Positions 6,609 through 13,002 of a stretch of DNA of 13,002 nt are shown here, in pieces. The stretch comes from Holophagales bacterium UBA5066 (lineage in GTDB: Bacteria; Acidobacteriota; Thermoanaerobaculia; UBA5066). Each line of letters starts with the position of its first letter. The stretch's first letter is position 1. The position numbers and the translations under genes were made by a program. Location of the stretch: the NCBI GenBank assembly GCA_002414905.1, contig DIAY01000242.1, forward strand, positions 1 to 13,002, read 5' to 3'. The notes below the pieces were generated by a model, which had not been told where the DNA came from, searched no databases, and saw only the letters and a program-made list of their open reading frames with translations.

Positions 6609-7419
6609 GGCCCCGGTGTCGGACAGCCGCTTCGAGTTCCGCGGCGACCTCTCGAAAACCCCGCTTCCCGAGGTCCTCCAGACGGTGCATCACTACCGTG
6701 TGCCCGGAGTGCTGGTCGTGCGCCGGGGCGAGATCGAGAAGAAGATCTACCTCTGGAACGGCGACGTCATCTTCGCGACCTCGAACGACCGGGACGAGTC
6801 CCTCGGCAGCGTCCTCCTCCGCACCGGGGCGCTCACCCGGGAACAGTTCGACGAATCGGTGCGACGGCTCGTCGAGGCGCGCGCGGCCGAGGAGACCCGA
6901 CGGCACGGAGCCGTCCTCGTCGAAATGGGCCTCCTGACGCAGGAGGCGCTCTCTGCGTCCGTCACCCGGCAGGTCCGCTCCATCCTCTATTCGGTCTTCG
7001 ACTGGGAGGAGGGGTCGGTGACCTTCACCGTCGGTCGTTTCCGGACCGACGAGATCATCCAGCTGGAAATCCCGACGCGACAGGCGATCGTCGCGGGAGT
7101 GAAGGCCGTCCGCGACGCGCGGCGCCTGATCGCGCTCCTGGGCCCGTCCTGGACGGTCTTTGATCCCTGCTACGCGCCGACGGAGATCGGCGACGTGGCC
7201 CTCGACGCCGGCGAGATCCGGCTTCTCCAGCACGTCGACGGCACGAAGACGCTGAGGGAGCTCGTCGGCCTCGGTCCGGCCGACGCGGGCCACAACGGGA
7301 AGCTGCTGTACGCTTTCTTCGTCCTCAAGCTGATCAGCCGGCGAGACGTGACGAGCCGGACGTCCGTGAAGAAGATCCAGTGGAGCACGAGCGGCGGCAG
7401 CTACACCCCGCCGTCGTGA
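6607..7419 (+). CDS. DUF4388 (PatA-N-like) signalling protein
   Basis: A 270-residue cytoplasmic protein of the DUF4388 family, which is common in Acidobacteriota, Myxococcota and related groups and is linked with gliding and two-component signalling. The first domain spans about residues 8-65, with FRGDLSKTPLPEVLQ (11-25) and YLWNGDVIFATSNDRDE (48-64). Two related helical segments follow, LGSVLLRTGALTREQF (66-81) and GAVLVEMGLLTQEAL (101-115). They echo the G-x-L-x-x-x-G-x-L-T-x-E-x-L pattern of MshEN-type regions. FDWEEGSVTF (131-140) is a further family block. There is no receiver or kinase domain. The ATG at 6607 is used here; GTG at 6616 is a close alternative. The gene is 18 bases upstream of the FmdB gene and probably heads that operon. 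The molecular function is not established. Confidence 0.8.
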   Translation: MAPVSDSRFEFRGDLSKTPLPEVLQTVHHYRVPGVLVVRRGEIEKKIYLWNGDVIFATSNDRDESLGSVLLRTGALTREQFDESVRRLVEARAAEETRRHGAVLVEMGLLTQEALSASVTRQVRSILYSVFDWEEGSVTFTVGRFRTDEIIQLEIPTRQAIVAGVKAVRDARRLIALLGPSWTVFDPCYAPTEIGDVALDAGEIRLLQHVDGTKTLRELVGLGPADAGHNGKLLYAFFVLKLISRRDVTSRTSVKKIQWSTSGGSYTPPS

Positions 7420-7437
7420 AGGAAGGTCGGGCCCTCA

Positions 7438-7812
7438 ATGCCTCTCTATGAATTCCGGTGCGAGTCGTGTGGACACGAAATGGAGACGATCCTTCTCTTC
7501 TCCGATCCCCTCCCGACGACCTGCGAGACCTGCGGCGGCCCGCTGAAGAAGCTCCTGTCGGCGCCGGCGGTCCAGTTCAAGGGGTCCGGGTTCTACCTGA
7601 CCGACTACGGGCGGTCCGGGAGCGCGGCGAATACAGGCTCGAAGGCCGGGGACGTGGCGAGCGCCGCGGCGGAGAAGAAGTCCTCCTCCGAGGGGAAGCC
7701 CTCCGGCGAAACGAAGTCCTCCGGTGAGGGGAAGTCCTCCGGTGAGGCGAAGGCCGGAACGGGCGGCGGCGCCGCCGCTGGCACGGGGGGCGATGCGAAG
7801 TCGGGGGCCTGA
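7438..7812 (+). CDS. FmdB-family zinc-ribbon protein with repetitive tail
   Basis: The N-terminus MPLYEFRCESCGHEME with a second CETCGG gives the paired Cys-x-x-Cys motif (Cys 8, 11, 29, 32) of the small FmdB/CxxC regulatory-type zinc ribbon. This family is widespread and its job is mostly unknown; one member was named for regulation of formamidase. The domain ends near residue 56. The remaining half, up to residue 124, is low complexity in Lys, Ser, Gly, Glu and Ala and includes four 18-base tandem repeats. The ATG at 7438 has a gaaggaagg site at 7418-7426, about 11 bases upstream. The gene overlaps the next one by 20 bases. Zinc binding is a strong inference; a nucleic-acid or regulatory role is weak. 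Confidence 0.85.
   Translation: MPLYEFRCESCGHEMETILLFSDPLPTTCETCGGPLKKLLSAPAVQFKGSGFYLTDYGRSGSAANTGSKAGDVASAAAEKKSSSEGKPSGETKSSGEGKSSGEAKAGTGGGAAAGTGGDAKSGA
7678..7749 (+). repeat. Four 18-bp in-frame tandem repeats in the FmdB tail
   Basis: Units lie at 7678-7695, 7696-7713, 7714-7731 and 7732-7749, each beginning aag. They encode KSSSEG, KPSGET, KSSGEG and KSSGEA. Units 3 and 4 differ at only one base, which suggests recent duplication and a length-variable tail. The repeats keep the frame, so expansion or loss would change only the tail length. Confidence 0.9.
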
Positions 7813-9646
7813 CGCGATCGCGGCGCTCCTCGCCGCGACCCTCATCGTCGCAGCTCCCGTCCTGGCCGCCGGGGCCACGCCGGTCCCCTCGCCGGGAGGG
7901 GTGTGGCTCCGATACCCGCTCCCGGGTGCCGAGGTCAAGTCCCTCGTGGCCGAGCCACGGACCCCGGGAATCTTCTTCGCGGGGACCGCCCTCGGAGGCG
8001 TCTACAGGTCGGCCGACGGAGGCCGGACGTGGAGCTCACCGCCGGGAGGGGCGCCCTTCCCCGGCTATTCGGTCACTTCGCTGGTCGCCGACCCCCAGCG
8101 GGCCGGGACCCTCTGGGCCGGCCTGACGGGGGTCGTCCGGGGTGGACTCCTCGTCCGCTCCGACGACGGAGCCCGTTCCTGGGTCGTCGTGAGGCGCTGG
8201 GAGGAGCGCGCGGAGGCGAGGGCGGTTGCCGTCGCGAACCTGAAAGGCCGGAAGGTCGTCGTCGTCGGGGGGGATACCGGGCTCGAGGTCTCGGAGGACG
8301 GTGGAGCGACGTGGCGTCCTTCCCGGCCTCCGCTCGATCCGGGGAGCGGTCTGGCGTTCCTCGCGTTCCATCCCCTGAAGCCGGGTGTCCTCTACACCGG
8401 CTCGTACCGCCACCCCTTCCGGTCGACGGATCTCGGCCGCTCGTGGAAGCGGATCGCCGGCGGGATGGTCGAGGACACCCAGGTCTTCTACCTCGACTTC
8501 TCTCCGACCAACCCGGACGATATCTGGGCGGCGACGTGCGGCTGGATCTACAGGACGATCGACGGCGCGACGACCTGGAAGCGCTACAAGGAGGGTCTCT
8601 CCGACCGGCGTACGCAGGTCGTGGTGCGTGACCCGCGCAACCCCTCCCGGCTTCTCGCCGGGACGACGGGGGGACTCTTCGAGAGCCTGGACGAGGGGCG
8701 GAGCTTTCGCCGCGTTTCCCGCGACACGACGGTCGTCAACGCGCTCCTCTTCGACCCCGCGAACCCCGCCGTCGTCCTCGTCGCGACGGAGGCCGAAGGG
8801 ATCTTCAGGAGCGAGGACGGTGGAGTGACCCTCGTCGAGTCCAACACGGGCCTCTCCGAGGCGAGGGTCCCGGCCGTGGCGGTCACCGGCTCCGGTGCCG
8901 TCGTCGTCGCGCGGGCCGCGGATGGCGGTAGCGGAGGTCTCTGGGCGCTCGATCCGGCGACGGGACAGGCGGAGCGCCTCCGGGCCTCTCCCACCGCAAC
9001 GGTCCGGGCGCTCCTGGCGAGCGGCGATCGGCTTCTCGCCGGGACCCCCGACGGCCTCTGGCTCGCCCGGGCGCCCGGTCAGCCCTTCGGAAAAGTCCTC
9101 GACGTTCCTGTCCTCGGCCTGGCCGCCGGCGGGGGCCGGCTCTTCGCGGCGACGGACACGGGCGCGTTCGAGTCGCGCGACGGGGGCGGGTCCTGGGCCC
9201 GGCTCGGCGCGCTGAGGGCGAGGGTCGACGCGGTCCTCTGGAGCCGTACGCCCGGGAGCCGGGTCGAGGCGCTCGCCGTCCGGTCGGCGGGACGGACCCT
9301 CTGGTGGAACGGCCGGGACTTCGGCCTCGAGGCGCTGCGAGGAGCATCCCGTCCGCTGACCGGCGGCTTCGGCCGGCCGCGGGCCTCGGCCTATCGCCCC
9401 CCGGAGCCGATCGGCGTCGAGGTCGAGGCCGAAAAGGGTCGCCTCCTCTATCGAACGGCGGACGGGGGACCCGATGTCGTTCTCGCGCTCCCCGAGAGGG
9501 GCCTCTACGTGTCGGGCTGGGCGGGTGACCCGCTCGGCACGGAGGGGCTCTACATCGCCACGATCGGACGCGGCCTCTTCCGTTTCGTTCCGGCGGTCTC
9601 CGGCGGCTCTGTTCCGGAGCCGGAGGTCAGCGCTCCGGCACGCTGA
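7793..9646 (+). CDS. Secreted Asp-box (BNR) beta-propeller protein
   Basis: A 617-residue exported protein. Residues 1-27 form a signal peptide: RSR near the start, a hydrophobic core ALLAATLIVAAPVL, and Ala-rich cleavage options around 25-27. The body contains eight Asp-box (S-x-D-x-G-x-T-W) motifs, at 73-80, 123-130, 167-174, 211-218, 255-262, 298-305, 340-347 and 461-468, spaced about 42-50 residues apart except for the last. This is the sialidase/Vps10/Ycf48-type propeller architecture. No catalytic residues of a sialidase were identified, so a binding or scaffold role is as likely as an enzyme. The ATG at 7793 is preferred over an in-frame ATG at 7724 because it starts directly at the signal peptide and follows a G-rich site. 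It overlaps the FmdB gene by 20 bases. Its end overlaps the convergent DUF192 gene by 20 bases. Confidence 0.8.
   Translation: MRSRGPDAIAALLAATLIVAAPVLAAGATPVPSPGGVWLRYPLPGAEVKSLVAEPRTPGIFFAGTALGGVYRSADGGRTWSSPPGGAPFPGYSVTSLVADPQRAGTLWAGLTGVVRGGLLVRSDDGARSWVVVRRWEERAEARAVAVANLKGRKVVVVGGDTGLEVSEDGGATWRPSRPPLDPGSGLAFLAFHPLKPGVLYTGSYRHPFRSTDLGRSWKRIAGGMVEDTQVFYLDFSPTNPDDIWAATCGWIYRTIDGATTWKRYKEGLSDRRTQVVVRDPRNPSRLLAGTTGGLFESLDEGRSFRRVSRDTTVVNALLFDPANPAVVLVATEAEGIFRSEDGGVTLVESNTGLSEARVPAVAVTGSGAVVVARAADGGSGGLWALDPATGQAERLRASPTATVRALLASGDRLLAGTPDGLWLARAPGQPFGKVLDVPVLGLAAGGGRLFAATDTGAFESRDGGGSWARLGALRARVDAVLWSRTPGSRVEALAVRSAGRTLWWNGRDFGLEALRGASRPLTGGFGRPRASAYRPPEPIGVEVEAEKGRLLYRTADGGPDVVLALPERGLYVSGWAGDPLGTEGLYIATIGRGLFRFVPAVSGGSVPEPEVSAPAR
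9604..9622 (-). terminator. Hairpin past the DUF192 stop, weak terminator candidate
   Basis: cggctc (9604-9609) pairs with gagccg (9617-9622) around a 7-base loop, four bases beyond the DUF192 stop on the minus strand and inside the 3' end of the propeller gene. An alternative pairing uses ctccggc (9598-9604) and gccggag (9619-9625). There is no T-tract. Confidence 0.2.
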
Positions 9647-10172
9647 GGAAGGAGAGGCGCGCTCCGGTGACGATCCGGTGACGCTTCGCTTCCCCCGCGG
9701 TCAGCTCGATGACGGTGTCGGCGGGAGCCCTGGAAGGATAGCTCGGGCAGGGGTCGGCCGCGCAGGGTGGAACGCCTTCGAGGACGTCGACGACGGTTCC
9801 GTCTCTCAGCGTGAAGACCATGTCGAGCGGGAAGTGGCAGTTTTTCATCCAGAACGAGCGCGGCTCGGGCGTGTCGAAGAGGAAGATCATGCCGGCCCCG
9901 GGAGCGAGCGATTCGCGGAACATCAACCCTTGCGCGATCTCCTCCGGGGAGCGCGCGACCTCGAGAGCGAACACCGCTCCTGACGGAAGGACGACCCGCG
10001 GGCCGGTGGAGGGCGGGGTCTGCGAAGCCGGCGGGGTCACGCCCCGCCCTCCCGTGCACGCTGCCAGGAAGGGCGAGATCAGCAAGAGCGCCGCCATTGC
10101 GGCGCCAGCGGCTCCCTCAAGCATCTTCGAGCGCTGGTCCGGGTTCGTCAAAGGGCTCTTCCTCCTCGTCAT
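9627..10172 (-). CDS. DUF192 lipoprotein
   Basis: A 181-residue protein with a hydrophobic segment ending in the lipobox FLAAC (Cys39), so it is probably an envelope lipoprotein. The DUF192 domain follows: RSPEEIAQGLMFRE, GMIFLFDTPEPRSFWMKN and FPLDMVFTLRDGTVVDV, ending with IELTAGEAKRH. DUF192 proteins are small, widespread and of unknown function. The start chosen is the ATG at 10172, which gives a positively charged leader but overlaps pilR by 56 bases. An ATG at 10124, overlapping by 8 bases, would leave Cys at position 23 and a leader without basic residues; it is a real alternative. The gene follows pilR and is likely co-transcribed. It converges on the propeller gene with a 20-base overlap. 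Confidence 0.8.
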   Translation of the reverse strand: MTRRKSPLTNPDQRSKMLEGAAGAAMAALLLISPFLAACTGGRGVTPPASQTPPSTGPRVVLPSGAVFALEVARSPEEIAQGLMFRESLAPGAGMIFLFDTPEPRSFWMKNCHFPLDMVFTLRDGTVVDVLEGVPPCAADPCPSYPSRAPADTVIELTAGEAKRHRIVTGARLSFLSVPER

Positions 10173-11574
10173 GTCCGAGCTCGTATTTCTTGGCGTAGTA
10201 ACGGAACGAGCGCTCGGACATTCCGACGAGTTTCGCCGCGTCTTTCCGAACGCCGTTCGCCCGTTCGAGCGCCTGCTGCATCAGCCGCTTCCCGATCCAC
10301 TCGAGGTACGCCTCGAGACGGAAGCTCTCGAGCGGAAGGTCGAACGGGCTTTGGAACGACTCGGCCGGGACGCCGGCGGGCCGCAGGAAGCTCTCCGGAA
10401 GCGAGGCGGTGGTGATGATGGGCCCCGGCTCGAGGGTCACCGTTCGCTCGATCAGGTTCTCGAGCTCGCGGACGTTTCCCGGCCACTGGTAGGCCTCCAG
10501 AACGCGCATCGCCTCGGCCGAGATCTTCTTCTCCGGGATCTTCTGCTCCAGGGAAACGGCCTTGAGGAAATGGCGGATCAGGAAGGGGATGTCTTCCCGC
10601 CGCTCGCGCAGCGGAGGGATCGGGAGGGGGATGACCGCGATCCGGTAATAGAAATCCTCCCGGAAGGCGTTCTCGGCGACCTTCCGGGCGAGGTCCTTGT
10701 TCGTGGCACAGATGATCCTCACGTCGACCGGCTCCTCGAGGTTCCCTCCGACACGCCGCACGAGGCGTTCCTGTAGCGCTCGCAGGAGCTTCACCTGCAT
10801 CCCCACGGAGGTCTCACCGATCTCGTCGAGGAAGAGGGTTCCCCCCTCGGCCTCCTGAAACAGCCCCTTCTTTTCCTTCACTGCCCCCGTGAAGGCGCCC
10901 TTCTCGTGCCCGAAGAGCTCCGACTCCAGGAGGTTCTCCGGGAGCGCTCCGCAGTTGATGGAGACGAAGGCGCGCCCGGTACGGGGCGAGCTCCGGTGGA
11001 TGGCCCTCGCGATGAGCTCCTTGCCGGTGCCGGACTCTCCGGTGATCAGGACGGTGGAGGTGGTCCGTCCGATCCGCTCGATCATGTCGAAGACGGCGCG
11101 CATTCGGCGCGAGACGCCGATGAGGGTTCCGAGCGCGGGGCGCTCCTCGACCCGGTTCCTCAGCGTGACGTTCTCGTCGGCAAGCCGTTTTCTTTCGAGG
11201 GCCTTCTCGACGACGTGCTTGAGCTCCTCCACGTCGAAGGGCTTCGAAATGTAGTCGTAGGCGCCCGCCTTCAGCGCCTCGATGGCCGTCTTCGTCGAGG
11301 TGTAGGCGGTGATCATGACGACGGGCGTCTCGGCACTCGTCTCGCGAGTTTTCCTGAGAATGTCGAAACCTGTGCCGTCGGGCATCCTCAGGTCGGTCAG
11401 GACGAGGTCGGGAGCGGTCGTCTCGACGAGCCGCAGCCCGTCGGCGCAGGTCCCGGCCGTCCTCACGGCGTACCCCTCCTTCTCGAACACGATCGAGAGC
11501 ATCCCGGTGATGCCGGGCTCGTCGTCGATTACGAGGATCAGCGGACCCGCCGGGCGCCGGGATTCGTTCGTCAC
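10117..11574 (-). CDS. pilR: PilR-like sigma-54 response regulator
   Basis: A 485-residue NtrC-family activator. The receiver domain (about 11-125) has the acidic pair Asp17/Asp18, phosphoacceptor Asp61, Thr89 and Lys111. The AAA+ domain (about 148-380) has Walker A GESGTGKE (179-186), the sigma-54 contact loop GAFTGA (226-231), Walker B TLFLDEIG (246-253), CATNKDL (289-295), FREDFYYR (304-311) and WPGNVREL (364-371). A Fis-type helix-turn-helix lies at about 441-463 (KDAAKLVGMSERSFRYY). All key residues are present, so it should activate sigma-54 promoters when phosphorylated. The GTG start at 11574 is supported by the GGAAGGGG site at 11583-11590 and the GTGA overlap with the kinase gene. 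Pairing with a PilS-like kinase suggests control of type IV pilus genes. The symbol is by resemblance; AtoC/ZraR-like relatives cannot be fully excluded. Confidence 0.88.
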   Translation of the reverse strand: MTNESRRPAGPLILVIDDEPGITGMLSIVFEKEGYAVRTAGTCADGLRLVETTAPDLVLTDLRMPDGTGFDILRKTRETSAETPVVMITAYTSTKTAIEALKAGAYDYISKPFDVEELKHVVEKALERKRLADENVTLRNRVEERPALGTLIGVSRRMRAVFDMIERIGRTTSTVLITGESGTGKELIARAIHRSSPRTGRAFVSINCGALPENLLESELFGHEKGAFTGAVKEKKGLFQEAEGGTLFLDEIGETSVGMQVKLLRALQERLVRRVGGNLEEPVDVRIICATNKDLARKVAENAFREDFYYRIAVIPLPIPPLRERREDIPFLIRHFLKAVSLEQKIPEKKISAEAMRVLEAYQWPGNVRELENLIERTVTLEPGPIITTASLPESFLRPAGVPAESFQSPFDLPLESFRLEAYLEWIGKRLMQQALERANGVRKDAAKLVGMSERSFRYYAKKYELGHDEEEEPFDEPGPALEDA

Positions 11575-13002
11575 GAGCGGTACCCCTTCCCGAGCGGGGC
11601 CGGGCGGAAGCCGGACGTCGCAGCCGCGACAACGCCGCTTCGGGAGGGCCCCGAGAGCGGGAGGGAGAGCGTGATCGCCGTGCCCTTCCCGGGCGCGCTC
11701 ACCACGCGAATCTTCCCTCCGTGCTCCTCGACGATACGGTACACGATCGCGAGCCCCAGGCCGGTACCGCCGGGGACGGTGTGGGCGAACGGGGTGAAGA
11801 GGCGGTCCTGTTCCTCGCGCGGCATCCCCCGCCCCTCGTCGGCGACCGTGACGCTCCAGGAGCCGTCCACGACGCGGGACACGAGGGCGAGTGCCCCACC
11901 CTCCGGCATCGCGGCCACGGCGTTGCGCAGGAGGTTCCAGAAGACCTGCCTCAGCTGCCCCGGATCGGCCGCAAGGAGGACGGAGTCCGGCTCGAGGTCG
12001 AGCGTGACGCGATGCCGCGGCGTCACCTCGTCGCTGTGTGCCAGGAGCGTGACGACGTCCCGCAGCGCGGCGGCCGCGTCGACGGTCTCGACCGCCTGCT
12101 CGCGGGGCCTGACGTACTTGAGGAAGTCCTCGAGGATCGACGAGAGACGGTGCGACTCCTGGACGACGATCTCCATCAGGCGCCGTTCCGAGGAACCCGG
12201 CGGGGCGGTGGCCGAGAGGACCTGGACCGAGCCGGAGATCGAGGCGAGCGGATTGCGGATCTCGTGGGCGATGGCGGCAGCGAGCTCACCGACCGCGGCG
12301 AGCTTCTCCTTGAGCCTCACCTCGCCCTCCAGCTTCTTCAGCTCGGTCAGGTTCTGGAAGATCAGGATCCGGCCCGTAACCCGGCCGTCACCGTCGCGCA
12401 GAGGCGTCACGGTGACGCCGAAGTAGAAGCCGGGGCCGAGGGGCGTCCGGTTCCCTTCGAAGCGGAGGACTTCGCCGCCGGCGCCCTCCTCCGGCCGAAG
12501 AGCCTCCTCTGAGATGAGCCCGGTCTCCACGAGCGGCCTCCCGATGAGCTCCTCCGGCCGCCGCATCAGAAGCTCGCACGCGGGCGGGTTGGCGAACGTG
12601 ATCCTCCCTTCCGGGTCCGCGGTGACGACCCCGGAGGACATCGAGGAGAGGACCGAGATGTGAAGGGCCTGCAGGCGCGCGACCTCCTCCCTCCGGTGCT
12701 CGGCGAGGAGCCGCGCGTCGCGCAGCTTCTCCGAGGCGGCCGCCACGAGAAGCGCGGTCGCCGCGAAGGCGCCGACGTTCGTGACGACGTTGCCCGCAAG
12801 CTGCCCTCTCGTCCAGATGCGGGGCGGGAGCTCGTCGGTGCGAGGCGGCGGGAAGGCCCCGGAGTGCATCAGCTGGAGGAGCACCGCGTAGAAGACCGAA
12901 GCGAGGCCGGCCGTGACGAGGCCGCCCCCCTTTCCGAAGAGGAGCGTTCCGGAGACGACGACGGCGAGGTAGAGGAACGTGAACCCGGAGTCGGGGCCGC
13001 CG
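11571..13002 (-). CDS. pilS: PilS-like sensor histidine kinase, 5' end outside the window
   Basis: The frame stays open to the right edge, so the start lies beyond 13002; about 476 residues are visible. Upstream of an internal GTG at 12884 the frame still encodes clear membrane sequence (FTFLYLAVVVSGTLLFG, then a second hydrophobic stretch into LASVFYAVLLQL). This argues against starting at 12884. A further membrane segment follows (NVGAFAATALLVAAA). Counting from that GTG, a PAS-like domain spans about 70-180. The HisKA box is AIAHEIRNPLAS, with the phosphorylated His207 encoded at 12264-12266. The ATPase domain has FWNLLRNAVAAMPEGG (N box), VADEGRGMP (G1) and GGTGLGLAIV (G2). The linker SEKLRDARLLAEHR followed by the PAS region matches PilS kinases. 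It overlaps pilR by four bases. The signal sensed is unknown. Confidence 0.88.
   Translation of the reverse strand, partial: GGPDSGFTFLYLAVVVSGTLLFGKGGGLVTAGLASVFYAVLLQLMHSGAFPPPRTDELPPRIWTRGQLAGNVVTNVGAFAATALLVAAASEKLRDARLLAEHRREEVARLQALHISVLSSMSSGVVTADPEGRITFANPPACELLMRRPEELIGRPLVETGLISEEALRPEEGAGGEVLRFEGNRTPLGPGFYFGVTVTPLRDGDGRVTGRILIFQNLTELKKLEGEVRLKEKLAAVGELAAAIAHEIRNPLASISGSVQVLSATAPPGSSERRLMEIVVQESHRLSSILEDFLKYVRPREQAVETVDAAAALRDVVTLLAHSDEVTPRHRVTLDLEPDSVLLAADPGQLRQVFWNLLRNAVAAMPEGGALALVSRVVDGSWSVTVADEGRGMPREEQDRLFTPFAHTVPGGTGLGLAIVYRIVEEHGGKIRVVSAPGKGTAITLSLPLSGPSRSGVVAAATSGFRPAPLGKGYRS

Noticed and set aside
7724..7792. A longer start for the propeller protein
   Set aside because: It would place 23 Arg/Pro-rich residues before a clear signal peptide; the ATG at 7793 begins directly at that peptide.

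Overview
The window is a GC-rich, densely packed stretch of bacterial chromosome. It carries ten protein genes and no RNA genes, insertion sequences or CRISPR that I can see. GTG starts, 4-base GTGA stop/start overlaps, a DUF4388 signalling protein, a PilS/PilR pair and an Asp-box propeller protein suggest a GC-rich environmental lineage such as Acidobacteriota (next best guess Myxococcota). That assignment is inference from gene style, not a database match.

Layout from left to right. Positions 1-139 hold no convincing gene, but contain a short imperfect repeat array that can fold into a hairpin directly after nadB. Positions 140-2640 (minus) are a nadC-nadB pair for quinolinate-based NAD synthesis, translationally coupled. 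A divergent gap leads to a DinB-fold protein with a strongly basic, histone-H1-like tail (2722-3438, plus). Positions 3448-6527 (minus) form a tight three-gene operon: a ketosynthase, a SAM methyltransferase and a geranylgeranyl-reductase-like flavoprotein. It looks like a small polyketide or fatty-acyl tailoring cluster and is the most interesting part of the window.

Positions 6607-9646 (plus) form a second operon: a DUF4388 protein, an FmdB-type zinc-ribbon protein with a repetitive tail, and a secreted Asp-box beta-propeller. It converges on, and overlaps by 20 bases, a minus-strand operon running in from the right edge: a PilS-like membrane histidine kinase (N-terminus outside the window), a PilR-like sigma-54 response regulator, and a DUF192 lipoprotein.

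Nothing here proves a wholly new system. The best leads are the ketosynthase/methyltransferase/flavoprotein cluster, whose ketosynthase has aromatic type II PKS (KS-alpha) hallmarks but no chain-length factor or carrier protein nearby, the DinB protein with the H1-like tail, and the DUF192 lipoprotein attached to a pilus-type two-component system.
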